From Bartonella sp. JB63 (GTDB lineage Bacteria > Pseudomonadota > Alphaproteobacteria > Rhizobiales > Rhizobiaceae), in the NCBI RefSeq assembly GCF_002022665.1, contig NZ_CP019788.1:682001-746000 (forward strand): a stretch of DNA of 64,000 nt. The letters run 5' to 3'. Shown one piece after another: positions 17,165-26,917 of this stretch. Below the pieces are notes generated by a model. It was not told where the DNA came from. It did not search any database and worked only from the letters and a program-made list of their open reading frames with translations. Positions within the stretch are counted from its first letter, which is position 1. Each line of letters starts with the position of its first letter. The translations under genes were made by a program, and so were the position numbers.

Positions 17165-18676
17165 TTAACCTACGCTACCTTCAAGGCTAATGCCAATCAG
17201 TTTCTGCGCTTCAACAGCGAACTCCATTGGTAATTTTTGAATGACTTCTTTTACAAACCCATTAACGATTAACGCAATTGCCTCTTCTTCAGGAATCCCC
17301 CGTTGCATAACATAAAAAAGTTGATCATCAGAGATCTTTGATGTTGTTGCCTCATGTTCAAAATGAGTTGTTGCATTTTTTGCCTCAATATAGGGTACTG
17401 TATGGGCACCACAATCATTACCAATTAACAAACTATCACATTGAGTAAAATTACGTGCATTCTTAGCTCTTTTATGTGCAGTAACTTGTCCACGATAAGT
17501 ATTGCTTGAAAAACCAGCAGAAATTCCCTTTGAGATAATACGACTCGATGTATTTTCTCCTAAATGGATCATTTTTGTACCAGAATCAATTTGTTGATGA
17601 CCATTTGCAACAGCAATAGAATAAAATTCTCCACGTGAGTTATTACCCCGTAATAAACAAGATGGATATTTCCAAGTAATAGCAGAACCTGTCTCAATTT
17701 GAGTCCACGAAATTTTGGAATTATCTCCTCTACAATCCCCTCTTTTAGTTACAAAATTATAGATGCCTCCCCTTCCTTCTTTATCACCAGGATACCAATT
17801 TTGTACTGTCGAATATTTAATTTCTGCATTTTTTAGAGAGATAAGTTCAACAACAGCAGCATGTAATTGATTTTCATCACGCTGAGGTGCAGTACACCCT
17901 TCCAAATAAGAGACATATGAATCTTCATCTGCAATAATCAATGTTCGCTCAAATTGTCCTGTATTGCGTTCGTTAATCCTAAAATAGGATGAAAGTTCCA
18001 TAGGACAACGCACTCCTTTGGGAATATAAACAAATGAACCATCTGTGAAAACAGCCGCATTTAAGGCAGCATAATAATTATCACCCGCCGGAACAACTGC
18101 TCCTAAATACTTCTGAATAAAAGCAGGGTGTTCAATAATAGCCTCTGAAATAGAACAAAAAATGACTCCCACACGTGCTAATTCTTCTTTAAATGTTGTC
18201 ACAACTGAAACAGAATCAAAGACGGCATCAACAGCCACTTGCCCTGATGCATAGATATTATTATCGGGTGTGAAAGAATCTGTCTGTTTTTTTACCCCTG
18301 CTAAAATTTCTTGCTCTTTTAAGGGAATACCAAGTTTTTTATAAGTTTCTAATAACTCAGGATCAACCTCATCTAAAGATTTTGGTCCTGTATGATTTTT
18401 AGGAGCAGCGTAATAATAAAGTTCTTGAAAATTGATTTTTGGATATTTAATTCGTGCCCAATGAGGTACTTCCATTTTAGACCACCGACGAAAAGCCTGC
18501 AAACGCCATGCCAACATCCATTCAGGTTCACATTTTTTAGCGGAAATGAATCGGATAATATCTTCGTTTAGCCCTTTTGGAGCCTTGTCTACTTCAATAT
18601 TAGTTTCAAAACCATATTTATATTGATCAACGTCTATTTCACGTACCTGACGTATTGTTTCCTGCACTGCCGGCAT
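17165..18676 (-). CDS. sufB: Fe-S cluster assembly protein SufB
   Basis: SufB is the main scaffold subunit where nascent Fe-S clusters assemble. The protein is 503 residues long, usual for alphaproteobacteria. Landmarks are [39 protein letters not shown] (containing the conserved cysteine of the sulfur path), [20 protein letters not shown], and [19 protein letters not shown]. The gene lies 156 bp after the upstream cysteine desulfurase in the same direction, and the frame is intact. Confidence 0.96.
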   Translation of the reverse strand: MPAVQETIRQVREIDVDQYKYGFETNIEVDKAPKGLNEDIIRFISAKKCEPEWMLAWRLQAFRRWSKMEVPHWARIKYPKINFQELYYYAAPKNHTGPKSLDEVDPELLETYKKLGIPLKEQEILAGVKKQTDSFTPDNNIYASGQVAVDAVFDSVSVVTTFKEELARVGVIFCSISEAIIEHPAFIQKYLGAVVPAGDNYYAALNAAVFTDGSFVYIPKGVRCPMELSSYFRINERNTGQFERTLIIADEDSYVSYLEGCTAPQRDENQLHAAVVELISLKNAEIKYSTVQNWYPGDKEGRGGIYNFVTKRGDCRGDNSKISWTQIETGSAITWKYPSCLLRGNNSRGEFYSIAVANGHQQIDSGTKMIHLGENTSSRIISKGISAGFSSNTYRGQVTAHKRAKNARNFTQCDSLLIGNDCGAHTVPYIEAKNATTHFEHEATTSKISDDQLFYVMQRGIPEEEAIALIVNGFVKEVIQKLPMEFAVEAQKLIGISLEGSVG

Positions 18677-18832
18677 CGGCTTTCTCCATTTTTGTCGGTA
18701 TCAAAAACCGGTGATCAAAGATAAAGATTTTATTTTCTTCATAAATTAAAACACGCGGTTCTATATGCAAAATGGGAAAATTTCAATCAAGCTTACTCAA
18801 CTTTTTATAATAATGCTCAATTTCTTAAATAA

Positions 18833-19981
18833 CTAACTCTGTTTTTTGTTAGCTATAATTTGAGAAAAAATCAATAAAAAATCATCAATATCTTTAGAAG
18901 TCGTACATCGTCCTGTTGAAACACGAATTGCGCCATTTAATATATGGTATCCCATTGCTTCCAAAACTTTGCTTTGTCTTACTTTTCCTGAAGAACAAGC
19001 AGAACCTGCTGATACAGAAAATCCTGCTAAATCAAAACCAATTTGCATCGTTTCAGCTTTTATACCATGTACAGTAAAATAAGTAGTATTTGGCAAACGT
19101 TGAACATCCTTACCAAAAATTGTAACATCATGACTAATTTTTGTTAAACCATCTTCCAATCTGTTACGTAAATAGATTAACTGCTTTATTTCTTCTTGAG
19201 TAAAACAATCCGCCATTGCTGCTCCAAAAGATGCAATAAGTGGTAAAGCTTCTGTTCCTCCACGGTGTCCTTTTTCTTGTCCACCAGCAGTAATAAGAGG
19301 AAAAGGCATGAGAAGATTACTACATGAAACAAATGCACCAATTCCTTTAGGTCCTCCAATTTTATGAGCTGACAGTATAAAAAAATCACCTCCAAAATGA
19401 TTAATATCAATGGGATGTTTATCTACATATTGGACTACATCAACAATTAGAGTACCTCCAGCATCCCGAACAATAGCAGCTATTTCTTGAATGTTTTGAA
19501 TAACACCAGTTTCACTATTTGCAGCTTGAATAGCGATAAGAGGTAGACCTTTTGCTTTATCATGAGCTGTTAATAAGGATTTTAACTTATCCTGCTGGAT
19601 CAAGCCATGCTGATCAACGTCAATTACACTAATTAATTCTTTAGAAAAACGTCCCCCTTCTGCAATAGATGGATGTTCACTCGCACCAATATAAAGATGA
19701 GAAAATTGTACTTCAGAACATCCCATGTGATAAAAAGGTGTTAACAGAGTCATTGCTGCTTCACTTGCACCAGATGTAAAGACAACATGATCCGAATTTG
19801 CCTTGAGTCTATCAGCAATTTGTTTACGGGATTTCTGTAAAAGCGCTTTAGCAGCACGCCCTTCTGCATGAACAGATGATGGATTACCGAATATTTCCAA
19901 AGATTCTAATAATGCCGTTTTTGCCATTTTTGTAAGCGGTGTCGTTGCATTATGATCAAGATACCGGCGTTTTACAGCCAT
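18833..19981 (-). CDS. Group I cysteine desulfurase (NifS/IscS-like), first gene of the suf operon
   Basis: This 382-residue PLP enzyme transfers sulfur from L-cysteine. The N-terminus YLDHNATTPL, the PLP lysine in LSAHKIGGPKGIGAF and the mobile active loop SAGSACSSGKVRQSKVLEAMG mark a group I (NifS/IscS type) desulfurase, unlike group II SufS. Such a gene precedes sufB in many Hyphomicrobiales. With sufS frameshifted downstream, this enzyme could be the only working sulfur donor in the operon, which is inference. A TGA-N9-TCA operator candidate lies 56-70 bp upstream of its start. Confidence 0.93.
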   Translation of the reverse strand: MAVKRRYLDHNATTPLTKMAKTALLESLEIFGNPSSVHAEGRAAKALLQKSRKQIADRLKANSDHVVFTSGASEAAMTLLTPFYHMGCSEVQFSHLYIGASEHPSIAEGGRFSKELISVIDVDQHGLIQQDKLKSLLTAHDKAKGLPLIAIQAANSETGVIQNIQEIAAIVRDAGGTLIVDVVQYVDKHPIDINHFGGDFFILSAHKIGGPKGIGAFVSCSNLLMPFPLITAGGQEKGHRGGTEALPLIASFGAAMADCFTQEEIKQLIYLRNRLEDGLTKISHDVTIFGKDVQRLPNTTYFTVHGIKAETMQIGFDLAGFSVSAGSACSSGKVRQSKVLEAMGYHILNGAIRVSTGRCTTSKDIDDFLLIFSQIIANKKQS

Positions 19982-20036
19982 TTTAAATCCTAATTATCTA
20001 TCCTACAACTTGGTTAAAAAAATAATGCAATTTTCT

Positions 20037-20051
20037 TGAAAAATGCATTCA
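20037..20051. promoter_or_regulatory. Candidate iron-responsive operator (RirA-type IRO box) upstream of the suf operon
   Basis: The sequence TGAAAAATGCATTCA matches the published rhizobial IRO-box consensus TGA-N9-TCA bound by RirA, and it is the core of an inverted repeat TTGAA-N7-TTCAA (20036-20052). It lies between the divergent suf operon start (19981) and the hydrolase gene (20159). RirA is an Fe-S-sensing repressor that controls iron uptake and suf genes in Rhizobium. Binding here is inference. Confidence 0.5.
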
Positions 20052-20158
20052 AAAAAGGATATCTAGTGATTAATTAAATAAAATATTCAACAAGGTGGAT
20101 TTTATTGCAAAAGTCGACCAAGGTCAATGAAAACATTTATAGTTTTAAGGAGCATTTA

Positions 20159-20845
20159 ATGCCAGAAATCATTTTTAATGGTCCCGCAGGTCGTCTTGAA
20201 GGACGTTATCAACCTTCTCAACAAAAAAATGCTCCAATTGCGATTGTTCTGCATCCTCACCCTCAATTCGGTGGAACAATGAACAATAAAATTGTTTATG
20301 ATTTATTTTATATGTTTCAACAACGTGGTTTTACTACATTGCGTTTCAATTTTCGTGGTATTGGTCGAAGTCAAGGAGAATTTGATTATGGGACAGGAGA
20401 ACTTTCAGATGCCGCTGCTGCTCTTGATTGGGTACAAACACAGCATCCTAACTCTAAAAATTGTTGGGTAGCTGGCTATTCGTTTGGTGCTTGGATTGGA
20501 ATGCAACTTCTAATGCGCAGACCTGAAATTGAGAGCTTTATATCTGTTGCTCCGCAACCGAATATTTACGACTTTTCATTCCTTGCTCCTTGTCCTTCAT
20601 CTGGCTTAATAATTCACGGTGACATCGACAAAGTTGCACCCTCGAAAGATGTTCAGAGTCTTGTAGATAAACTGAAAATGCAAAAAGGTATTACCATCAC
20701 ACAAGAAATCCTAAAAGGAGCAAACCACTTTTTCAGTGGATTTAATAAAGAACTTATTGAACGATGTGCACAATATTTAGATAGCCATATTGCAAGTGAC
20801 TTATCAACTCTTTCCTCACATGAAATACCTGCACTTTTAAAATAA
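20159..20845 (+). CDS. Alpha/beta hydrolase of unknown substrate
   Basis: This is a 228-residue cytosolic alpha/beta hydrolase. The oxyanion region HPHPQFGGTMNNK, the NFRGIGRSQGEFDYG segment, the nucleophile elbow AGYSFGAW (Ser), an acidic residue in HGDIDKVAP and the final His in GANHFF are all present, consistent with the conserved hydrolase family related to dienelactone and acetylxylan hydrolases. I start at ATG 20159, with AAGGAG 7 nt upstream, rather than at TTG 20105. It is transcribed divergently from suf across the putative IRO box. Its physiological role is not known. Confidence 0.88.
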   Translation: MPEIIFNGPAGRLEGRYQPSQQKNAPIAIVLHPHPQFGGTMNNKIVYDLFYMFQQRGFTTLRFNFRGIGRSQGEFDYGTGELSDAAAALDWVQTQHPNSKNCWVAGYSFGAWIGMQLLMRRPEIESFISVAPQPNIYDFSFLAPCPSSGLIIHGDIDKVAPSKDVQSLVDKLKMQKGITITQEILKGANHFFSGFNKELIERCAQYLDSHIASDLSTLSSHEIPALLK

Positions 20846-21249
20846 TAAAATTACCGAATAAACAAAGGAAACTGAATTTTGAATCATCCACAATAAATAA
20901 AAAATTGCTTATTTTCTGAAAATCTTAAAGTGGAATTAAACAAAGATGACAAATTTAGATATTATTACCTAATCGCGAGTAGTTTATCTTCTCAAAGAAT
21001 TTATGCAATATACATTGTTATGTTTTGATTTTTTTCAGAAATTTATTAAAAAGACCATGGCAAAGCTCATTAATCAACATTATCTAAGTCTATCAAACAA
21101 GTGATTTTTTGTGGATTCGTAATATAATTTAAAACCTTATCGAGAACTTTAACAAACAAAATGAAAATCTTAACTTTTGTAAAAACTGTTCAAAATGACT
21201 AGAATAAGATTCTAAAAAATGGATCTTTTATTTATATTTCTAACATCTT
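20846..21249. other. AT-rich intergenic region between convergent genes
   Basis: No gene, RNA or clear hairpin was found. The region separates two convergent hydrolase genes and may contain decayed sequence, but I recognise none of it. Confidence 0.45.
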
Positions 21250-22023
21250 TTAAACAATAGGATGACGAGCAAGAAAATCAATAACACCTTTTTTATAGAC
21301 TTTATCTCCAACAGCAAGCATGTGATTACGACCAGGAATTTGTAAAGCTTCGCCACGTGGTAACAAAGCTGCTAATGGTTCAGCCTCACCACTGATTTCA
21401 TCCAATGAACCAACTGCAACAAGCGCAGGTTGTTTAATTTTATGTACTTCAGCCTCTGTCAATTCCTGCTTTGATGCCATGATACAAACAGCAAGAGCAT
21501 GTCTATCACTTTTAGTTTGATCTACAAATTTACGAAACATCAAACCACGCGGATTAGTAATGGTTGAAATATCTTCTGCTAAAAGAGCCTGAGCAACAGG
21601 CTCCCAATCACCTGCCCCCGTTACCATACCAATTCCTAAACCACCAAAAACAACACTATGCACATATGTTGGATACAAAAAAGCCATAAATGCACTAATT
21701 CGAGCTCCCATAGAATATCCCATGACATGAGCTTTCGACAAACCTAAATGTTGGAGCAACTTAACCGCATCACTAGCCATAGCCCGAGGCGTATAACATG
21801 AAGGATCATAACTTTTATCGGAATCACCATGACCGCGATTATCAAAAGCAATAACACGATAACCTGCCTCAACAAGGCTACAAAACCAACCTGTTGCACA
21901 CCAATTAACACGTGCAGAAGATCCAAAACCATGAATCAATAATATAGGAGTGCCTTGCCCTTCTTCACGGTAAGCAAAACGAAAACCGTCGTGTTCAAAA
22001 AAATCAATCTCTGATGCCGTCAT
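21250..22023 (-). CDS. Alpha/beta fold hydrolase
   Basis: This 257-residue hydrolase is of the haloalkane dehalogenase/epoxide hydrolase-like fold. The oxyanion motif LLIHGFGSS, the strand with FDNRGHGDSD, the nucleophile elbow VMGYSMGAR, the acid in VGSLDEISG and the His in GRNHMLAV form a full catalytic triad. ATG 22023 is preferred over 22047 because AAGG lies 8 nt upstream. It overlaps the 3' end of the broken DUF192 gene by 20 bp, so the two were probably one transcript. The substrate is unknown. Confidence 0.88.
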   Translation of the reverse strand: MTASEIDFFEHDGFRFAYREEGQGTPILLIHGFGSSARVNWCATGWFCSLVEAGYRVIAFDNRGHGDSDKSYDPSCYTPRAMASDAVKLLQHLGLSKAHVMGYSMGARISAFMAFLYPTYVHSVVFGGLGIGMVTGAGDWEPVAQALLAEDISTITNPRGLMFRKFVDQTKSDRHALAVCIMASKQELTEAEVHKIKQPALVAVGSLDEISGEAEPLAALLPRGEALQIPGRNHMLAVGDKVYKKGVIDFLARHPIV

Positions 22024-22538
22024 ATTTATTACCTTCGTATTTCTCATAAATAACAGGATGAATCACACATTGTCCCTTCTGTATCTTTTTATCAGCAACT
22101 TCACCAGCATTAAGCTCAATAGCGAAAGCTGCAGATACTTTTGACGAAATTATATTCTTTGAAAATGGAAGAGTATTTTCAATAATTGAAACAATACCTC
22201 CCTTAGAATCTAAAAAAATTATATCCAAAGCTAAAAATGTATGAGCTATCCACATAAACATTTTTTGCTCACCGTCTGGTATATTATTGAGAAAATTCTT
22301 GAATAACATTGCACGATTACGAGGAAAATGAGTACGATACATCAAACCAGCACTTGCTTGAACTTGCGAAAAAGCAATCTCTTACATCATAAAAAATTAT
22401 ATTCTGTTCTGCATTGATTATTAGAGAAGTCGCACCAATAGGAATCTGTATGGGTTGTCCTGCTATAACTAAATTTGAAATATTGATACAAAAAAACAGG
22501 ATAAACTGGATAATTTGTTTTTTCTTTAAAAATCTCAA
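22004..22538 (-). pseudogene. DUF192 family exported protein, frameshifted
   Basis: DUF192 proteins are small, mostly exported proteins of unknown function. The 5' frame (22538 to 22317) has a signal peptide (residues 1-26) and the start of the domain up to NIIFYDVR, then becomes nonsense. The 3' frame continues the domain with EIAFSQVQASAGLMYR and MWIAHTFLALDIIFLDSKG, then IIENTLPFS and AFAIELNAGEV. Removing one A from the pair at plus-strand TT 22382-22383 joins them as FYDVEIAFSQ. Two conserved features are weak: usual MxNT is WIAHT. The gene lies between the cold-shock gene and the hydrolase in the same direction. Confidence 0.82.
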
Positions 22539-22627
22539 AATTCTGACCCCGCATCATTATTATTTTTTTAAAGATTTTTGAAGATAAAGTATAAAATTTT
22601 CAGCTGCTGCCTTGTGATACCAGAAAT

Positions 22628-23203
22628 CTAATTTGTAACAAATGGAAGTGCTATATCAGGATAAATTTCCGCTGTCATCAAGCCTTTTTCTCCCTTACCA
22701 AAACGCACAAGAACAACCTGACCAGAACGGAGTTCTGCTAAACCAAAACGACGTAATGTTTCCATATGAATGAAAATATCCTCTGTCCCCTGCCCTCGAC
22801 TAAGGAAACCAAACCCTTTTTCACGATTAAACCATTTAACAATTGCACGTTCTAAACCACTTTCAGGAGTTACTACAACATGTGTACGCGCTGGAATTTC
22901 TGAAGGATGGGTAGCAGACGAGCAATCAATAGACTTAACTTGGATACACTTTAATCCTCTCTCAGTTTGTTTTACGATACAGACAACTTTAGCTCCTTCT
23001 AAAGCTGTTTGAAAGCCATCTCGCCGCATCACAGTCACATGCAATAATATATCAGGAAGCCCCTGAAAATCAGGAACTATAAACCCATACCCCTTACTGC
23101 CATCAAACCATTTAATGACACCACTAATTTCAATAATTTCACCATAAACATTGAGATTATCTTCAGCTAGAGAATAATCTTTTAATGTATCCTTACTTGT
23201 CAT
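22628..23203 (-). CDS. Double cold-shock-domain protein
   Basis: This protein of about 191 residues has two cold-shock domains: residues 25-85 with GVIKWFDGSKGYGFI (RNP1) and DILLHVT (RNP2), and residues 120-185 with AIVKWFNREKGFGFL and DIFIHMETL. The linker is polar. Tandem CspA-like proteins of this size are typical of Hyphomicrobiales and bind single-stranded nucleic acid, probably acting as RNA chaperones. ATG 23203 is chosen over TTG 23209; the ribosome binding site is weak for both. It is upstream of the broken DUF192 gene. Confidence 0.92.
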   Translation of the reverse strand: MTSKDTLKDYSLAEDNLNVYGEIIEISGVIKWFDGSKGYGFIVPDFQGLPDILLHVTVMRRDGFQTALEGAKVVCIVKQTERGLKCIQVKSIDCSSATHPSEIPARTHVVVTPESGLERAIVKWFNREKGFGFLSRGQGTEDIFIHMETLRRFGLAELRSGQVVLVRFGKGEKGLMTAEIYPDIALPFVTN

Positions 23204-23412
23204 AACCAAACGTGATCCTGTAGGTTTGAATTCTACAAATTGATTCTTCTGCGTAAGTAGACATTGTAGTTACATCAACAAGCAAGACCTAAGATAAGAT
23301 TTCCCCATATTGTCGCATCTACTTTGTAATGCCAGCTCATAAATCATAAAATTTCACCCAAAAAGTTTATACAACATGACGCATAATAAAAAAATGGTAA
23401 TTTCAAAGACTT

Positions 23413-23434
23413 TTCGTACACACTTCGTACACAC
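23413..23434. repeat. Tandem 11-bp direct repeat upstream of livK
   Basis: TTCGTACACAC occurs twice in perfect tandem, 99 bp before the livK start at 23533. The 11-bp period places both copies on the same face of the helix. A role as a regulator site is possible but unproven. The rest of the gap between the cold-shock gene and livK (23204-23532) shows no gene. Confidence 0.5.
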
Positions 23435-23532
23435 TGATCAATTTTACAGATGTATAACTTGCATAACAATAAAGTTCAAGATAATGTCTGAAGTTTATGA
23501 TAAAAATAACTGAGAATAAGGAAAAGTGCGCA

Positions 23533-24675
23533 ATGCAACTGAGGAAAATTCTTGCAGTCGCTTTTATGATAGCGGCGTTTCTAACAAATGCCTCTGCGAA
23601 AAATCCTATTAAAATTGGTGTTTATCTTCCATTAACTGGACAAAATGCATTTGGAGGACAACTTGAACTTAAAGGTATACAGCTAGCACATAAAAAAACT
23701 CCAGAAATACTAGGACGCAAAGTTGAGCTGATTGTTGTTGATAATAAATCTGATAAAGTAGAAGCAGCCAATGCTGTCGTACGTTTAACTGCTCATGACA
23801 AAGTTAATGGAATCATCGGAACTTATGGCTCTTCATTGTCATTAGCAGGTGGAGAAGTATCTGAAAAAGCAAAAACACCTACGATCACAACTTCATCAAC
23901 AAATTCATTCGTTACACAAGGGAAAAAATATTATTTTCGTGCATGTTTCACTGACTCCTATCAAGGCATAGGTGCTGCAATTTATGCAGCTGAAACTTTA
24001 CATGCAAAAAAGGCAGCTATCTTAAAAGATATATCTAGCGACTATGCAATTGGTCTTGCGCGTTATTTCATCAGTTCATTTAAAAAATTAGGCGGTGAAG
24101 TTATTTCAAATTTAAATTATAATTCTGGAGATCAAGATTTCTCAGCAGCTCTTACACAAATTATAGCACAAAAACCTGATATCTTATTCATTCCATCTTA
24201 TTTTTCTGAAGGTGCTATAATTATGAAGCAAGCACGTGAGTTGGGAGCAAAATTCCGAATTATGGGTGGTGATGCTATGGATAATCCAGAAACTATTACA
24301 ATTGCAGGACACGCTGCGGAAGGCTTCTTGCACACAACACTTCCTTACGATGAGACTGTACCAAACATGTCAAAAGCAGCACAAGAATTTACAAATGAAT
24401 GGAAAACTGCTTATCCTAATGAAAAACCAAACGTTAATTCAGTTTTGGGATATACAGCATATATGATGTTTATGCAAGCTATTGAAAATGCTGGCAGTGC
24501 TGATCGTGAGGAAATTACAGCTGAACTTAGCAAATTAAAAGATTTTCAAACCCCTTTTGGAACTATGTCCATAGATGAAAATCACAACCCTCAAATTTCT
24601 ATTGGTGTAATTGAGATAAAAAATGGAAAACGCATTTATTTACACGAAATACAGTCTACTGACTTAAAAAAATAA
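23533..24675 (+). CDS. livK: Branched-chain amino acid ABC transporter, periplasmic binding protein
   Basis: This 380-residue type I periplasmic binding protein (Leu/Ile/Val-binding family) is the substrate receptor of the downstream LivHMGF system. The signal peptide covers residues 1-22 and ends at NASA-KN. The mature N-terminus IKIGVYLPLTGQNAFGG is typical, as are IGTYGSSLSLAGGEV and SSTNSFVTQGK in the ligand-binding cleft. I prefer the ATG at 23533, which puts the signal peptide at the N-terminus, over 23497. The spacer to livH is 107 bp. Ligand specificity cannot be fixed from sequence; relatives also bind amides and other amino acids. Confidence 0.92.
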   Translation: MQLRKILAVAFMIAAFLTNASAKNPIKIGVYLPLTGQNAFGGQLELKGIQLAHKKTPEILGRKVELIVVDNKSDKVEAANAVVRLTAHDKVNGIIGTYGSSLSLAGGEVSEKAKTPTITTSSTNSFVTQGKKYYFRACFTDSYQGIGAAIYAAETLHAKKAAILKDISSDYAIGLARYFISSFKKLGGEVISNLNYNSGDQDFSAALTQIIAQKPDILFIPSYFSEGAIIMKQARELGAKFRIMGGDAMDNPETITIAGHAAEGFLHTTLPYDETVPNMSKAAQEFTNEWKTAYPNEKPNVNSVLGYTAYMMFMQAIENAGSADREEITAELSKLKDFQTPFGTMSIDENHNPQISIGVIEIKNGKRIYLHEIQSTDLKK

Positions 24676-24782
24676 TGCAAAATAATTAAGTTACTTAATC
24701 GCAGTTATAAGACTGATTAATATATTCCGAGACTAGATCATTTAAAGCTATCATATTTCATACAACATATAAGGAACAAGAA

Positions 24783-25859
24783 ATGAGCACTGAAATGTTC
24801 ATTCAATATTTCTTTAATGCGCTAGCATTAGGATCACTTTATGGGCTTATTGCAATTGGTTATACCATGGTTTATGGTGTCTTAAGGTTAATTAATTTTG
24901 CTCACGGTGATTTCTTAATGCTAGGAGCATATTTTTTTTCCTTTTCCACAATTAGCTTTATGCCTGCATGGACTGCTATTTTACTTATATTGTTCGCAGT
25001 ATTAATTTATTATTCAATATTTATAGGATTTAAAAAACAACAAAAACTCTATTGGATTTCAGCCTTTTTTATTCTTGTTTCAGGACTTATTTATTATTTA
25101 CAAATTGCTCAGCAAGGCTTTAAGCCCTTTTGGTTTCTAGCGATTTATTTTTCCATTTTTATTACAAGTGCAGTAGGAATTCTTGTTGATCAATTAGCCT
25201 ATAAACCCTTGCGTAATGCTCCACGTATTTCAGTGCTTATTGGTGCGATTGGCATTTCTTTTCTTATTGAAAGCCTTGCAATCATGTTTTTTAGTAGTGT
25301 TCCAAAAGCTGTAAAACAGCCAGACTTTCTTGTAACACCAATCTTATGGTATTTTGGACAAGATTCAAATAGCATTATTCGAATTGCTCCCATGTCTCTT
25401 ATCGTTCCTATTGTTTCATTTATTCTTGTTATTATTTTGTTATGGATTATTAATAAAACAAAACCTGGTCTTGCTATGCGTGCAATATCATACGATATTG
25501 AAACTACTCGTTTAATGGGTGTTTCTGTTAATAAGATTATTGCATTCACATTTTGTATAGGTTCTGCATTAGGTGCCATAGCAGGTATTATGTGGTCTTT
25601 ACGTTATCCTCAAATTCATCCTTATATGGGTTCACTTCCTGGGTTAAAAGCTTTTATTGCTGCTGTTATTGGAGGTATTGGATCAATTCCAGGAGCAATG
25701 CTTGGAGGCCTATTATTAGGATTTATTGAAATTATGACCGTTGCCTTTTCTCCAAGTTTATCTGGATATCGGGATGCTTTTGCTTTTATCCTATTGATTC
25801 TTATCTTACTAGTAATGCCAAATGGTTTAATGGGTAAGAAAAATCAGGAGAAAATTTAA
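24783..25859 (+). CDS. livH: Branched-chain amino acid ABC transporter permease LivH
   Basis: This inner-membrane permease of 358 residues has about nine hydrophobic segments. The family motif GLIAIGYTMVYGVLRLINFAHGD is at the N-terminus and the EAA-type coupling loop includes MRAISYDIETTRLMGVSV. The protein is longer than E. coli LivH (about 308) because of an additional pair of membrane segments near residues 60-115. AAGGAAC lies upstream of ATG 24783. The stop codon shares its last base with the livM start (TAATG). Confidence 0.93.
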   Translation: MSTEMFIQYFFNALALGSLYGLIAIGYTMVYGVLRLINFAHGDFLMLGAYFFSFSTISFMPAWTAILLILFAVLIYYSIFIGFKKQQKLYWISAFFILVSGLIYYLQIAQQGFKPFWFLAIYFSIFITSAVGILVDQLAYKPLRNAPRISVLIGAIGISFLIESLAIMFFSSVPKAVKQPDFLVTPILWYFGQDSNSIIRIAPMSLIVPIVSFILVIILLWIINKTKPGLAMRAISYDIETTRLMGVSVNKIIAFTFCIGSALGAIAGIMWSLRYPQIHPYMGSLPGLKAFIAAVIGGIGSIPGAMLGGLLLGFIEIMTVAFSPSLSGYRDAFAFILLILILLVMPNGLMGKKNQEKI

Positions 25860-26917
25860 TGGCAAAATCATTAAGTATTTTTCTATCATTTTTTAGCATT
25901 ATAATTTTTATTAGTTTTTTATTTTACGCTAATAACCATTTTAACGACTATACGCTTCGTATTATTAATCTTATCGCTATTAATGCAATATTAGCAATTT
26001 CACTCAATTTGATTTATGGAGTTACAGGCATGTTTTCTCTTGGACATGCTGGTTTTATAGCAATTGGTGCTTATGTATGTGCAATTTTTCTTCTTTCTCC
26101 TGAACAAAAAGAAATGATGTGGATTTTAGAACCGATAGCTGAACCACTAAAAAATTTGCAACTATCGTTTTTCGTTGCAGTTATTATAAGTGGCCTATCT
26201 GCTGCAATTATAGGTTTGCTAATCGCTTTCTCTGTTTTGCGCCTTGGTGGTGATTATCTTGGAATTGCGACATTAGGCTTTGCAGAAATTATTCGTGTTC
26301 TCATTATTAATGCTACACCTTTAACAAATGGTTCATTAGGAATCAAAGGAATACCTCAATATGCTACATTATGGTGGAATTATGGTTGGTTAGCATTTAC
26401 AATAATTTTTATTATTCTTTTATTACGAAGCAATACAGGTAATGTGTTACGTGCTATTCGCGATGATGAAATCGCTGCGAAAATGATGGGAATAAATGCT
26501 TTTTTCTATCGCTGTTTTTCCTTTACTATTGGCGCATTTTTTGCAGGTATTGGTGGTGCACTAACCGCCGCTCTTATTTCAACCATCGATCCTAAAATGT
26601 TCAATTTTATCCTAACTTTTAATATTTTGATGATTGTTGTGGCTGGTGGTCTTGGTTCTATTACAGGCAGCGTTATAAGCAGCATTATTATTACAATAAT
26701 GCTTGAGTGGCTTCGCATTGTTGAAAATCCATTAAACTTAGGCTTTATATATATTCCCGGAATGCCAGGCTTACGGATGGTTATTTTTTCACTTATATTG
26801 TTAGCAATTATCTTATATTGGCGAAAAGGATTATTAGGCCAACATGAATTTTCATGGAATTGGTTTTGCAATTTTTTAATGAGGAGAAATCTTTTCAAGA
26901 ACGAGAAAAAAACATGA
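25859..26917 (+). CDS. livM: Branched-chain amino acid ABC transporter permease LivM
   Basis: This is the second permease of the importer, 352 residues. Key segments are NLIYGVTGMFSLGHAGFIAIGAY, the GGDYLGIATLGFAEIIRVL loop and the coupling helix RAIRDDEIAAKMMGIN. It starts on the last base of livH and ends overlapping livG by ATGA, consistent with tight translational coupling of the operon. Confidence 0.94.
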   Translation: MAKSLSIFLSFFSIIIFISFLFYANNHFNDYTLRIINLIAINAILAISLNLIYGVTGMFSLGHAGFIAIGAYVCAIFLLSPEQKEMMWILEPIAEPLKNLQLSFFVAVIISGLSAAIIGLLIAFSVLRLGGDYLGIATLGFAEIIRVLIINATPLTNGSLGIKGIPQYATLWWNYGWLAFTIIFIILLLRSNTGNVLRAIRDDEIAAKMMGINAFFYRCFSFTIGAFFAGIGGALTAALISTIDPKMFNFILTFNILMIVVAGGLGSITGSVISSIIITIMLEWLRIVENPLNLGFIYIPGMPGLRMVIFSLILLAIILYWRKGLLGQHEFSWNWFCNFLMRRNLFKNEKKT

